From CALFCX01 sp041650595 (GTDB taxonomy: Bacteria > Margulisbacteria > WOR-1 > JAKLHX01), in contig JBAZKW010000026.1 in NCBI GenBank assembly GCA_041650595.1, positions 1 to 19,091 of the forward strand: a DNA stretch of 19,091 nt, written 5' to 3'. Position numbers and translations under genes: made by a program. Below the pieces are notes generated by a model, which saw nothing but the letters and a program-made list of their open reading frames with translations, was not told the DNA's origin and ran no database searches. Below, piece by piece: positions 6,997 to 14,700 of this stretch. The number at the start of each line of letters is the position of its first letter. Positions within the stretch are counted from its first letter, which is position 1.

Positions 6997-7578
6997 ATGA
7001 CAGATCAAATTAAAAACATAGGAGATGTAAGCCATCTCACGAAAACGCATTACAAGGTGGCTTCGTCCGCAGAGGATTTGGAAACAATATTGAAGATAAG
7101 AACTGCGGTTTTTGTGGGTGAAGACGGCTACCCTCCGGATCGAATCAAGGTAAACGCGGACGATTATAATCTTCTTGGGTTTTATGAAGGCGTGCCGAAA
7201 GGAACTATCGCGGTTACCTTGGGACAATCGGAAACACTGCCGCTCGGCTCGACTCTTGGCTGGAAAGGAATCACTGTCGCCGAAATTCATAAACTTGCAA
7301 TCATCAAAGACGCAAGGAAAACACCAATCGCGCTCGGATTAATGGTTCTTGCTTATGAATACACCAAGAAACATGCAAAAGACATATTATCGTTCTGTTT
7401 AAAGAACAAAGAATCTCACATTCATACGCTTGAGAAATTCGGATTTAAAATAATAAAGGAATTCAATTTTTTGGATCAGCCTGCGTATATTCTTCATCTG
7501 AATTTAGAAGACACTACGTTTGAAAAAGAAAAATCCTACAGAAGGCTTAAACTTCTAAAAAAATTATTAGTAAAATAA
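6997..7578 (+). CDS. GNAT-fold acyltransferase resembling N-acyl amino acid / LuxI-type synthases
   Basis: A 193-residue acyltransferase. The N-terminal half has the layout shared by LuxI-type acyl-homoserine lactone synthases and FeeM-type N-acyl amino acid synthases: R35-x3-F39 (KIRTAVFV), an acidic pair D55-D56 after a variable loop, a strand pair (YNLLGFYEG, GTIAVTL) and E96 in VAEIHKLAI. A GNAT-like helix and the motif HIHTLEKFGFKII follow at 141-154. These enzymes take an acyl chain from acyl-ACP and join it to an amine. The R-x3-F and acidic residues argue for this branch rather than a plain acetyltransferase, but the assignment rests on pattern only. A TATAAT at 6984-6989, seven bases before the ATG, and the absence of a Shine-Dalgarno site raise the possibility of a leaderless internal transcript. 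The next gene starts directly after its stop. Confidence 0.65.
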   Translation: MTDQIKNIGDVSHLTKTHYKVASSAEDLETILKIRTAVFVGEDGYPPDRIKVNADDYNLLGFYEGVPKGTIAVTLGQSETLPLGSTLGWKGITVAEIHKLAIIKDARKTPIALGLMVLAYEYTKKHAKDILSFCLKNKESHIHTLEKFGFKIIKEFNFLDQPAYILHLNLEDTTFEKEKSYRRLKLLKKLLVK

Positions 7579-9567
7579 ATGAACGGATATTTCTTTCCTT
7601 TAATAGCAACTTCAATAATCAATCTTCTTCTCGGCATCTTTGTGTTGAGGACCAATAAGCCGACAAACAAATTCTTCTTCCTTATTTCCTCATGCTTATC
7701 AATTTGGGTATTTATTTTTGCATTGCTTGTAATTGCCAATGACGATTCAACAGCCCTACTGAGGATCAGGCAATTAAATTTGGCCACAATCTTTGTGCCC
7801 GCATTATTTCTTCAATTTTCAAAATATTTTCCGGAAAATACGTACAAACCAAATTGGCTTGACTTTTTCTTGTTTGCTATCCCGTGTTCAATAATTACAT
7901 CGTTCTCATTCTCTGAAAATTATATCCGGTCGGCATCAATACAAAATTGGGGCGTTGATTTCAGCTATGGCTATTTATATTTCATTTTCTTCATTTATTT
8001 TTTTTCCTATATGACAGCCGGCCTGATCATCTTGATAAAAAAATATAAGGCTTTGGACAAAAGCTCAAAACTGCAACTCACCTATATTTTCACCGGAACT
8101 GCCATTACATTCTTAATCAGTATTGTGATTGACTCAATCTTGCCCTTGTTTGGATGTAGATGGTTAACTCCTATCGGGCCTATTTCGACTATTTCAGTTA
8201 TCGGATTTACCGCCTACGCCATTACAAAAACCGAGCTTATGGACATTAGAGTTGCCATTAGCAGATCGGCAGCATATGGCACTGTTGGAATTCTATTGGT
8301 TGCATCATTCATGATCCTGAACTATTTTCAAATGCCGATGCTTTTAGTCTTCACGATCAATACTTTGCTATGTCTCTTCTGGGTATTTTACGCTGAACGA
8401 TTAAGGAATCTCATCCAAACCCCTATTGAAGAAAAATGGATAACCGGCTGGTATAACTCTGACAATCTGATAAATAGCATAGCTCAAAGCTTAATTCCAA
8501 TAATGGAAAAAGAAAAAGCATTTGAGATTATCACCGATACCCTGAAAAACACAATAAAGATAAAAAATGCAAAAATCATAAATGCAGTTGAGCTTACAAT
8601 AGATGGCGATAATATATCCGATGTTACTCCTTATGATAAACTGCCGCAGGACATGAAAGAGATTTTTCATGAATACGATGGCGGTGTATTTATTCCCCTC
8701 AGATCATCCGAAGGATTTGAGGGATACATAATGCTCGGGCAGAAGAAATCCGAGGACCCATATAACAAGACGGACTATACGCTTTTCAAAACAATAATGA
8801 TACAGACTTTAGCCATTCTTGACCGCATTCGCCCATATGAACAGATTAAGCGCGAAATTGACACTACCCAGAAAAAACTCTTCGAAACAGAAAAAATGCT
8901 GTCCCGCTCCGCGCGGCTAGCTTCTCTGGGCACTTTAACAGCAGGCGTTACTCATGAGATAAGAAATCCTCTGGGCGTAATAAGAATGGGAATTAATCTC
9001 TTGGCGAAAGAACCGAGAGACGTAAAATATTTGCAGGAATGGCAGGATTTGCATATTAAGCACGTGGATAGGATCGCGGACATAATCGATAAGATGTTGC
9101 ACTTATCAAGAGCGAAAGAAGCCGTGAATAAGGTATTTAATGTGAACGACCTGATCAAGCAATATATTATCGGAATTGTTTCCTCCAAAAACGCCAATAT
9201 TTCAACTGACCTGAACCCTGTCCCCAATATATCGGCGATAGAGGATGATCTACATCAGATACTTGTTAATCTCACCAGTAACGCAATAAAAGCCATGCCT
9301 AACGGTGGGGATCTGACAATAAAGACGTATGAAATAAAGGAAAACGAATTAAGCAAAGTCGTCATTGAGATTTCTGACACCGGCATTGGAATCCCGCAGG
9401 AAAATCTCGAAAAAATATTTGATCCGTTTTTCAGCACTTGGGAGAATGGAACAGGTCTCGGATTAAGTATTTCCTATAAAATCATTGAAGAATTGAAAGG
9501 AAGGATCGAAGTCCAAAGTCAGGTTGGTAAGGGTTCGACTTTCAAGATAATACTGCCTGCTGTCTGA
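7579..9567 (+). CDS. Multi-spanning membrane histidine kinase with GAF-like domain
   Basis: A 662-residue sensor kinase. Residues 1-275 contain seven to nine hydrophobic segments (for example 5-23, 33-52, 92-110, 131-154, 166-190, 200-216, 233-272), as in kinases with a 7TM-type N-terminus. A GAF-like domain covers about 295-410 and a coiled helix about 418-447. The catalytic core is complete: phosphoacceptor H459 (GVTHEIRNPL), N box N564/N568, G1 box DTGIGIP (600-606), F box FDPFF (614-618) and G2 box GTGLGL (624-629). The layout also recalls PrsK-type kinases of exopolysaccharide systems. A many-span sensor domain with little extracytoplasmic sequence suits sensing of a lipid-like or membrane signal. 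The ATG follows the acyltransferase stop with no gap and no ribosome site, so the two are probably translationally coupled. The likely partner is the response regulator at 9603-10112. Confidence 0.9.
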   Translation: MNGYFFPLIATSIINLLLGIFVLRTNKPTNKFFFLISSCLSIWVFIFALLVIANDDSTALLRIRQLNLATIFVPALFLQFSKYFPENTYKPNWLDFFLFAIPCSIITSFSFSENYIRSASIQNWGVDFSYGYLYFIFFIYFFSYMTAGLIILIKKYKALDKSSKLQLTYIFTGTAITFLISIVIDSILPLFGCRWLTPIGPISTISVIGFTAYAITKTELMDIRVAISRSAAYGTVGILLVASFMILNYFQMPMLLVFTINTLLCLFWVFYAERLRNLIQTPIEEKWITGWYNSDNLINSIAQSLIPIMEKEKAFEIITDTLKNTIKIKNAKIINAVELTIDGDNISDVTPYDKLPQDMKEIFHEYDGGVFIPLRSSEGFEGYIMLGQKKSEDPYNKTDYTLFKTIMIQTLAILDRIRPYEQIKREIDTTQKKLFETEKMLSRSARLASLGTLTAGVTHEIRNPLGVIRMGINLLAKEPRDVKYLQEWQDLHIKHVDRIADIIDKMLHLSRAKEAVNKVFNVNDLIKQYIIGIVSSKNANISTDLNPVPNISAIEDDLHQILVNLTSNAIKAMPNGGDLTIKTYEIKENELSKVVIEISDTGIGIPQENLEKIFDPFFSTWENGTGLGLSISYKIIEELKGRIEVQSQVGKGSTFKIILPAV

Positions 9568-9568
9568 T

Positions 9569-9592
9569 GTCTCCCCCTGATAAGGGGGAGAC
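9569..9592. terminator. Hairpin between convergent operons (terminator or REP-like repeat)
   Basis: GTCTCCCCC (9569-9577) pairs perfectly with GGGGGAGAC (9584-9592) around a six-base loop, TGATAA. It begins one base after the kinase stop and ends ten bases before the response regulator stop. Neither side has a T-run on its outgoing strand, so it is a stable hairpin but not a classical intrinsic terminator. The trailing GGGGG after AAAAA resembles small dispersed palindromic repeats found between genes. Confidence 0.6.
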
Positions 9593-9602
9593 AAAAAGGG
9601 GG

Positions 9603-10112
9603 TTATTTCAAAAAGCCTCTTTCCTTGCCTTTATCAACAACCTCGACTTTCATTTTCTCAATTTCCAGCTCACCTCCGAGAACAATTCTGTCAAGTGTTT
9701 CAAACAATTCTTCTTCTTTGACCGGTTTTCGAAGATAGGCAAGTTTGCGGGGTGTCTTTCTCCATTTTTCGTCATCTTCCCATGCGCTTAAAATTACCAC
9801 AGGGATAAAAGCTTTCATCTTATCAAGATTAAGCTCCGAAATGCTTTTTTCGTATTCTTCTTTCCTGATCTCCCAAAGTTTTCCCAAAAACTGCATGCCG
9901 TCCATTTCGGGCATTTTTATGTCGAGAATGATACAGGCTATGCGATTTTTCGGAATATCAAGGAACCATTTATTTTTTTCGATCTCTATAAACGCTTGTT
10001 TAGCGGAATTTGCAATTTTAACATCGTATTTCCCTGAACCACGGATAGTTTCAGCTAAATGATCAGCAAAATCTTTTTCATCATCAACCACCAGTATCAA
10101 AGGTTTAAACAT
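9603..10112 (-). CDS. Single-domain response regulator
   Basis: A 169-residue receiver protein with no output domain. The acidic pocket D10-D11-E12 (VVDDEKD), phosphoacceptor D64 (IILDIKMPEMDG), switch residue S109 (VILSAW) and K129 (LRKP) are all present. A 10-15 residue insertion around 84-100 lengthens the usual fold. The last 30 residues form a charged helix-like tail rather than a DNA-binding domain. It therefore probably acts by protein interaction or as a phosphorelay intermediate. AAGGAG sits eight bases before the ATG, within the end of the preceding membrane gene, which it overlaps by 8 bases. It is convergent with the histidine kinase, its likely partner. Confidence 0.9.
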   Translation of the reverse strand: MFKPLILVVDDEKDFADHLAETIRGSGKYDVKIANSAKQAFIEIEKNKWFLDIPKNRIACIILDIKMPEMDGMQFLGKLWEIRKEEYEKSISELNLDKMKAFIPVVILSAWEDDEKWRKTPRKLAYLRKPVKEEELFETLDRIVLGGELEIEKMKVEVVDKGKERGFLK

Positions 10113-10536
10113 TTGTTTTTCTCCTTACGAATATCTCATCTGGGAAAGCTATGAAGTACATCCTTCTGCAGAATAGAATAACCGCTTTTGCCGGCCCGGC
10201 TATAATGCCGAACAGGAACATGACCACAAACATTATTGCCGTTAGTATTGCCGCATCAAAAGCGGCTTTTCTCGGAGAAGAAGGAGGAACATTCTTTTTT
10301 CGTTCTCCGGTATCCGAATCCCTGTATTCGTCTTCCCATCTGCCAACTTTTTTCAGTATTTGATAATGCTTGTATCGTTTTTTTTCATACAAATAATCCT
10401 CATAAAACCTTTGATAGTAGAGGATCGCATAACCTATTGGCCCGATTATCATTCCGTATATGACCATAATTGGCAGCCATATCGGCAGAAATATCATCAT
10501 CACAATGACAAAGAATATCTTTGACATGTTTCTCAT
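10105..10536 (-). CDS. Two-helix membrane protein of unknown function
   Basis: A 143-residue protein with a long hydrophobic N-terminus (about residues 6-40, rich in I, M and P, including LPIWLPIMVIYGMIIGPIGYAI) and a second hydrophobic segment at about 91-117 (AAILTAIMFVVMFLFGIIAGPAKAVILF). Between them is a charged cytoplasmic-type loop with DSDTGERKK. No family is recognised. It is the first gene of an operon with the response regulator, overlapping it by 8 bases, so it may take part in the same signalling pathway, for example as a membrane target or accessory sensor. There is no Shine-Dalgarno site. A promoter-like pair ends seven bases before this ATG, which would give a leaderless transcript. 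Residue 4 is a second possible ATG. Confidence 0.65.
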   Translation of the reverse strand: MRNMSKIFFVIVMMIFLPIWLPIMVIYGMIIGPIGYAILYYQRFYEDYLYEKKRYKHYQILKKVGRWEDEYRDSDTGERKKNVPPSSPRKAAFDAAILTAIMFVVMFLFGIIAGPAKAVILFCRRMYFIAFPDEIFVRRKTNV

Positions 10537-10543
10537 TGACTTA

Positions 10544-10571
10544 ATGATATCAATAATGCCCGAAAAATCAA
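10544..10571 (-). promoter_or_regulatory. Promoter of the membrane protein / response regulator operon
   Basis: Read on the minus strand, TTGATT (10571-10566) and TATCAT (10549-10544) are separated by 16 bases. The -10 box ends seven bases before the ATG at 10536, so the transcript would begin at or next to the start codon. It lies just beyond the terminator of the large minus-strand gene cluster, which is where a new promoter is needed. Confidence 0.4.
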
Positions 10572-10582
10572 GTGTTCCATTG

Positions 10583-10615
10583 AAAAAAAAGCGCGCCTCA
10601 AGGAAGACGCGCTTT
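10583..10615 (-). terminator. Intrinsic terminator of the GH26 gene cluster
   Basis: On the minus strand AAAGCGCG and CGCGCTTT form a perfect 8-bp stem, extended inward by TCTT/GAGG (with wobble pairs) to about 12 bp, capped by a CCTT loop and followed by a run of eight Ts counting the stem end. It lies about 30 bases past the stop of the last gene of the cluster (10643). It is the clearest intrinsic terminator in the window and marks the end of the minus-strand cluster. Confidence 0.85.
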
Positions 10616-10642
10616 CTGCGAATTAAAGAATGTTCCGCTTTG

Positions 10643-11677
10643 CTATTTCCCGTCTTTATGCTTCGCGATATAGTTTTCCAATAATTTTATAAGGTTCTGT
10701 ATCTCAGGAGGCGTTTCCGCGTCAGATGGTTTAAGCTGTTTTATGAGATCGCCGAGATTCGATATGAATTCCTTTTTTAATTCTGACGGCCATGTTCCTG
10801 TGGCGCCGGCGCCGCTCAATCTTTCATTGCTTTCATATCCGGGACCCATGCTAACCCGATTTGTGACGCGCGTGGTCCCTTTTGTCAAATTCAGTTCGAT
10901 CTCATGGGAGCTGCTGCCGCCGGAAGAACCGCCTCTGCAAGCCGATTTAATAACATAATCCTTAGAATGCTCTTCATTTGGCAACACAGCTATCTCGGTT
11001 GTAGTTCCTGTCGCATATCTCGAGCTGCTATTATATTCCACTCCCGGATAATACAGCAGTTTAATGCTGCCGTCTCTCAGTGCTTCACATATCGCTTCGG
11101 TAGGAATTGCAACAGGATTAAGATTTCTGATATCCGACATTTTGACATCAAACGAACCTCTCCCAACTTTCATGACGACTATCTTATCCGTCCCTTCGGG
11201 AACGGCAAAGTGCGTTTGTTGCTCGCTTTCAAACGGCTTGATGTTCTGCTGGGCCAAAATCTTATCGTTCGTATAGTCATAATTCGCCCCAGCCTTTATA
11301 AACTGGACCGTCACACCATTATTGTCGCTTGCCGCCTTATCGGAACCGTTAAAAGAAAAAGATATCCTTCCGCTTATCGGTTTTGTCAGCTTTATTGACA
11401 ATCCAGCATCGTTTTGGGATTCCGCTTTTAACTTGATCGTATCTCCCTCTATCGATCCTTCAGCTCCGTTGAACGCATCTTGCCTATCAACGAGATCGCC
11501 AAGCGTTTCCGCTGCCCCGGTTATGATAAAAGGAAGAATAGAAAGGGAAGCAAGAGTCATCGGTTTTGACGATGCGGCATTTCTATCGGAAACAATATTC
11601 GGCGCTCTCCTGTCCGTGGTTGGGTCTGAATATGCGGCGGTCTTACTCTGGCTGTCGGCTACTGCATTTACTGTCAT
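10643..11677 (-). CDS. Protein with one copy of the cluster's beta-rich domain and a unique C-terminal region
   Basis: A 344-residue protein. Residues 1-40 are polar (many S, T, A, D) and carry S17-D-P-x2-D-R-R-x-P26, matching the N-terminus of the first gene of the cluster at identical positions. Next is a hydrophobic TLASLSILPFIITGAAE (41-57), also found in the 371-residue paralogue. Residues 65-188 are one copy of the ~120-residue domain, from QDAFNGAEG to PEGTDKIVVMKVG and DVKMSDI; it looks like a jelly-roll, possibly carbohydrate-binding. Residues 189-344 are unlike anything else here: a region with SACRGGSSGGSSS, then a helical, charged tail. There is no Sec signal peptide at the N-terminus. 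The ribosome site AAAGGAG lies about eight bases before the ATG. As the last gene of the cluster it may bind the same glycan as its neighbours, but no function is demonstrated by sequence. Confidence 0.8.
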   Translation of the reverse strand: MTVNAVADSQSKTAAYSDPTTDRRAPNIVSDRNAASSKPMTLASLSILPFIITGAAETLGDLVDRQDAFNGAEGSIEGDTIKLKAESQNDAGLSIKLTKPISGRISFSFNGSDKAASDNNGVTVQFIKAGANYDYTNDKILAQQNIKPFESEQQTHFAVPEGTDKIVVMKVGRGSFDVKMSDIRNLNPVAIPTEAICEALRDGSIKLLYYPGVEYNSSSRYATGTTTEIAVLPNEEHSKDYVIKSACRGGSSGGSSSHEIELNLTKGTTRVTNRVSMGPGYESNERLSGAGATGTWPSELKKEFISNLGDLIKQLKPSDAETPPEIQNLIKLLENYIAKHKDGK

Positions 11678-11716
11678 AAAATTTCTCCTTTGATTTTTTG
11701 CTCCTCAAAGGGAATC
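11678..11716 (-). repeat. Duplicated 5' leader, copy 1
   Basis: The 39 bases upstream of the 344-residue gene, read on the minus strand, begin GATTCCC, contain TTGAGGAGC and end with AAAGGAGAAATTTT just before the ATG. They match, with one base gained or lost and a few changes, the leader at 16722-16761. Two purine-rich ribosome-site-like motifs are present about 15 bases apart. The similarity of the untranslated part shows that whole gene units were duplicated, or that this leader is kept for regulation. Confidence 0.7.
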
Positions 11717-11747
11717 TTATGATCCCAATTCGACTCGGGCTCTCGTC

Positions 11748-14700
11748 CTATTTACCGCCTCCTTTTGGTTGAGTTTGAATATCTGCTGCAAAATCAGACT
11801 TATGCGCTTTTATCGCAGCATTGAATTCCGCCAGATTTTTGTCTTTAAGTGCCCAATCTCCGTCACCTTTATCGATGTCAAAATATACTATTGCATCAAT
11901 CCCATCTTCATTATTAGGTTTCGTGATATCATCTATTACTGAAGTGATGGTTGCTTTTTCTGGATCATTAAGATTATTTGGATTGTCAAGACTCTTGCGA
12001 TTTCTTCCATATTCTGCAATCATTACAGGAAGTTTTTTTTCTGGATTAATGCCTCCCAACTGATCCATGGCAAAGCCAAATAAATTGTTTTTCCATACAC
12101 CAACGATATTGCCGTCTTCTCCTGGGGTTCTCCCTTGATACACATCAAGCCCGATCCAATCAACATATTCAGCCCCTGGGAAATAAGAATCATATGGATA
12201 TTTCCGCAAATCTGGATTAAAGACAAAAGTAACATTATTGGCGCCATTTTTTAAAATAAGATCGTGTACCAATCTAAAATACTCTTTATATTGTTCAGGT
12301 TTACTTCCCCACGAATACCAGTCTCCGTTCATTTCATGCCCTAAAGACAAAAACATCGGTTTACCAAAACTTTTTGCCCATTTGGCAAAATCTACATAGT
12401 TACTGTAAAAATCCCCGCTTTTGTTCTTTAACTGTGATATTATCTCGGGCAAATAACATGGTTCTTTATCGCCCCATTTTCCTGGCATCTCTTTTATAAA
12501 CAATGCTCTTTTCCCATCTTTGAAAGTGCTCTCATCTACACCAACATTTCCCCCTACGGTAGGCGTGCTCCAAAATTTGACCACTATGTCGGCTTTCTCG
12601 CCAACCTTTTGCTCAAAAGTTTCTACCGATTTTAAGTCAGGGTTGTCACCAACAAATACGCCTAAGTAAGCTTGGCCGTTTGTCGGGGGTAATATTATAT
12701 TCCGATCTCCACTTGTTTTCTGTTTTGTAGCTGTTTCCGTAGGTGCCGCAGCTTTAGCAGGCTTTTCTTCGATTTTTGTTTTTGCCGGTTCAACTGGCAG
12801 TGCAGGTTGTGCCGGTGGTGCGGGAGGCTGTACTTTTGCCGGTTCAGGTGCCGGCGCAGCCGGAGCAGGTGCGGGAGCTGGAGCCGGCGGCGGTGTAACT
12901 GGCTTTTCTTTTTCTGGTTTTGGCGCCGGCGGGGGAGTTACTTTTTTCTCTTCCGCTGGTTTAGCAGGTTGTTTTTTCTCAGCAGCATGTTTTTCGGGCT
13001 GTTTCTTTTCCGGCGCTGGTTTGTTCTCTTCTTTGTGTTCGGTTGGTTTTTGCGCTTCGGTCTTCTTTTCTTCCTTAGGTTTTGCCGCTCCTGATAACGG
13101 TGCCGCGGGTTTTGGAGTCGGTTCAGGTTTCTTCTCTTCCGGCGATTTCGGTGCTTCTGGAACTGGTGCGGCTGGTGCCGGCGGCGTGGGAGGCGGCGCG
13201 GGCTGTTCCGGCTGCGGAGCTTCAACGGGGCGTTCTTCGACTTTAATTTCCTTTGCGATATCCGCTTCGTTCTCTTTCAACCCCTGGCCCAAAGCTTTTG
13301 CCGCATGCTTTAAAGCATATCTCACATATTGCCCGCCCTCCGGCTTATCCATATTGAAATAAACAAAGCCCGAGAGCCCTTTTTCTTTACAAAACGACGG
13401 CAGTGATTTGGCATAATTCCAAAATCTCGTGCTGTAAACATAAGAGAGCAGATTTCTTGTAATTCCGCGGCGGTCGCATGCGGTTTCGCCGATCATTCGA
13501 GGTTTGTCCGGAAATGTTCTTTTCACGGCGTCAACGGTGTTGCCAAGAACCTCTTCGGGAGTAGGAACGTCGTTAGCCATGGGGCCGCTGTAGCCGTCTA
13601 CAGCTATCCAGTCCACATAATTGCTGCCCGGATAATACGGTTCTAAAGATCCGTTAACATTCACATTCCACACCCAGGTCACGTTGTCCGCGCCGGCTTT
13701 TTTAAATATATCAACAACATGCTGGTACGCCTTTACGTATTTCTCGGCATTTCCCGCCCATGGGTACCATTTCTCTCCTTCTCCCATGTTCATTTCATGG
13801 CCGAATGATATGAATAAGGGCTTGCCTAATTCTTTGGCTTTTTCGGCAAACTGCCGGATTTTCTCATCGAACGCGCCGGAGTTTATTTTGTCCAACCCAT
13901 CCCACGGCTCCATTTTCACGAAAGGCGTTATGCCGTCTTTGATCAATATCCCGCACTCTTCTGACGGAAAAGCGGAATCGAATTTATGGAACAATACTGC
14001 ATAATTAAGTTTACTTTTGGTCGCTTTTTGGTAACTTGCGATGGCTCCGGTAAGGTTTTCGGCTTTTGATTCTTCATCTCCAAGAAAAGCCCCGTTATAT
14101 ATTCCGTTTCCGTTCGGTACTATCTTTTTAGCCATTGCAACCGGCACAGGAGGTTTTGGAGAAGGTTGAACGGGAGCTGGCGGCGTTACCGGGGCCGGGG
14201 CAGGGGTCGGTGCTGGAGTTGGCGCCGGAGCGGGAACTGGCGGTGGCGTCACGGGTGCCGCGGGTGTCGGCGATGGCACCGGGGCGGCCGGAAGAGGCGT
14301 CACAGGAGCCGGTGCAGGTGGCGGCGGGCTCGGTGGCGTTGCGGCTTCTGCCGGTTTTTCCAGCCTTGAAGATATAGCTTTCGATTGCTTGCCCCATGCC
14401 AGTTGGCAGACGCCTTGCTTATTCCACTCATCCGCCGTTATTTTATTTTGCGTATGAAGGGTATAAAGATTTTCAACGACGTTTTCCCCCGGTTTTCTGC
14501 CTAGCCAGTATCCTTGCAATGCTAAATATTCCGCTTTTGCTTTTATATTTTCCGGTACGATCTTTTTGGGGATAAGCTTTTCATCGGCGGCGTCATGCAC
14601 TATTACTGACTGATCTTTCCATGACTTTGCGGTGTCGCCGAAAGTGTTCCATTGGTCTGCGGTCATTAGAACGGGATCATGCGATAAGAGTTTGTGTGCG

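Noticed and set aside
10904..11398. 164-residue plus-strand frame
   Set aside because: Antisense to the 344-residue gene, with no recognisable domain; the minus-strand reading matches paralogues.
14130..14360. CRISPR or minisatellite array
   Set aside because: The repetition is at codon level (Pro/Ala) inside an open gene, with no regular repeat-spacer structure.
12807..14397. Several open frames of 70-110 residues on both strands, some Gly-, Trp- or Arg-rich
   Set aside because: They are antisense or out-of-frame readings of the Pro/Ala/Lys linkers of the 1053-residue gene; their odd composition follows from the repetitive codons.
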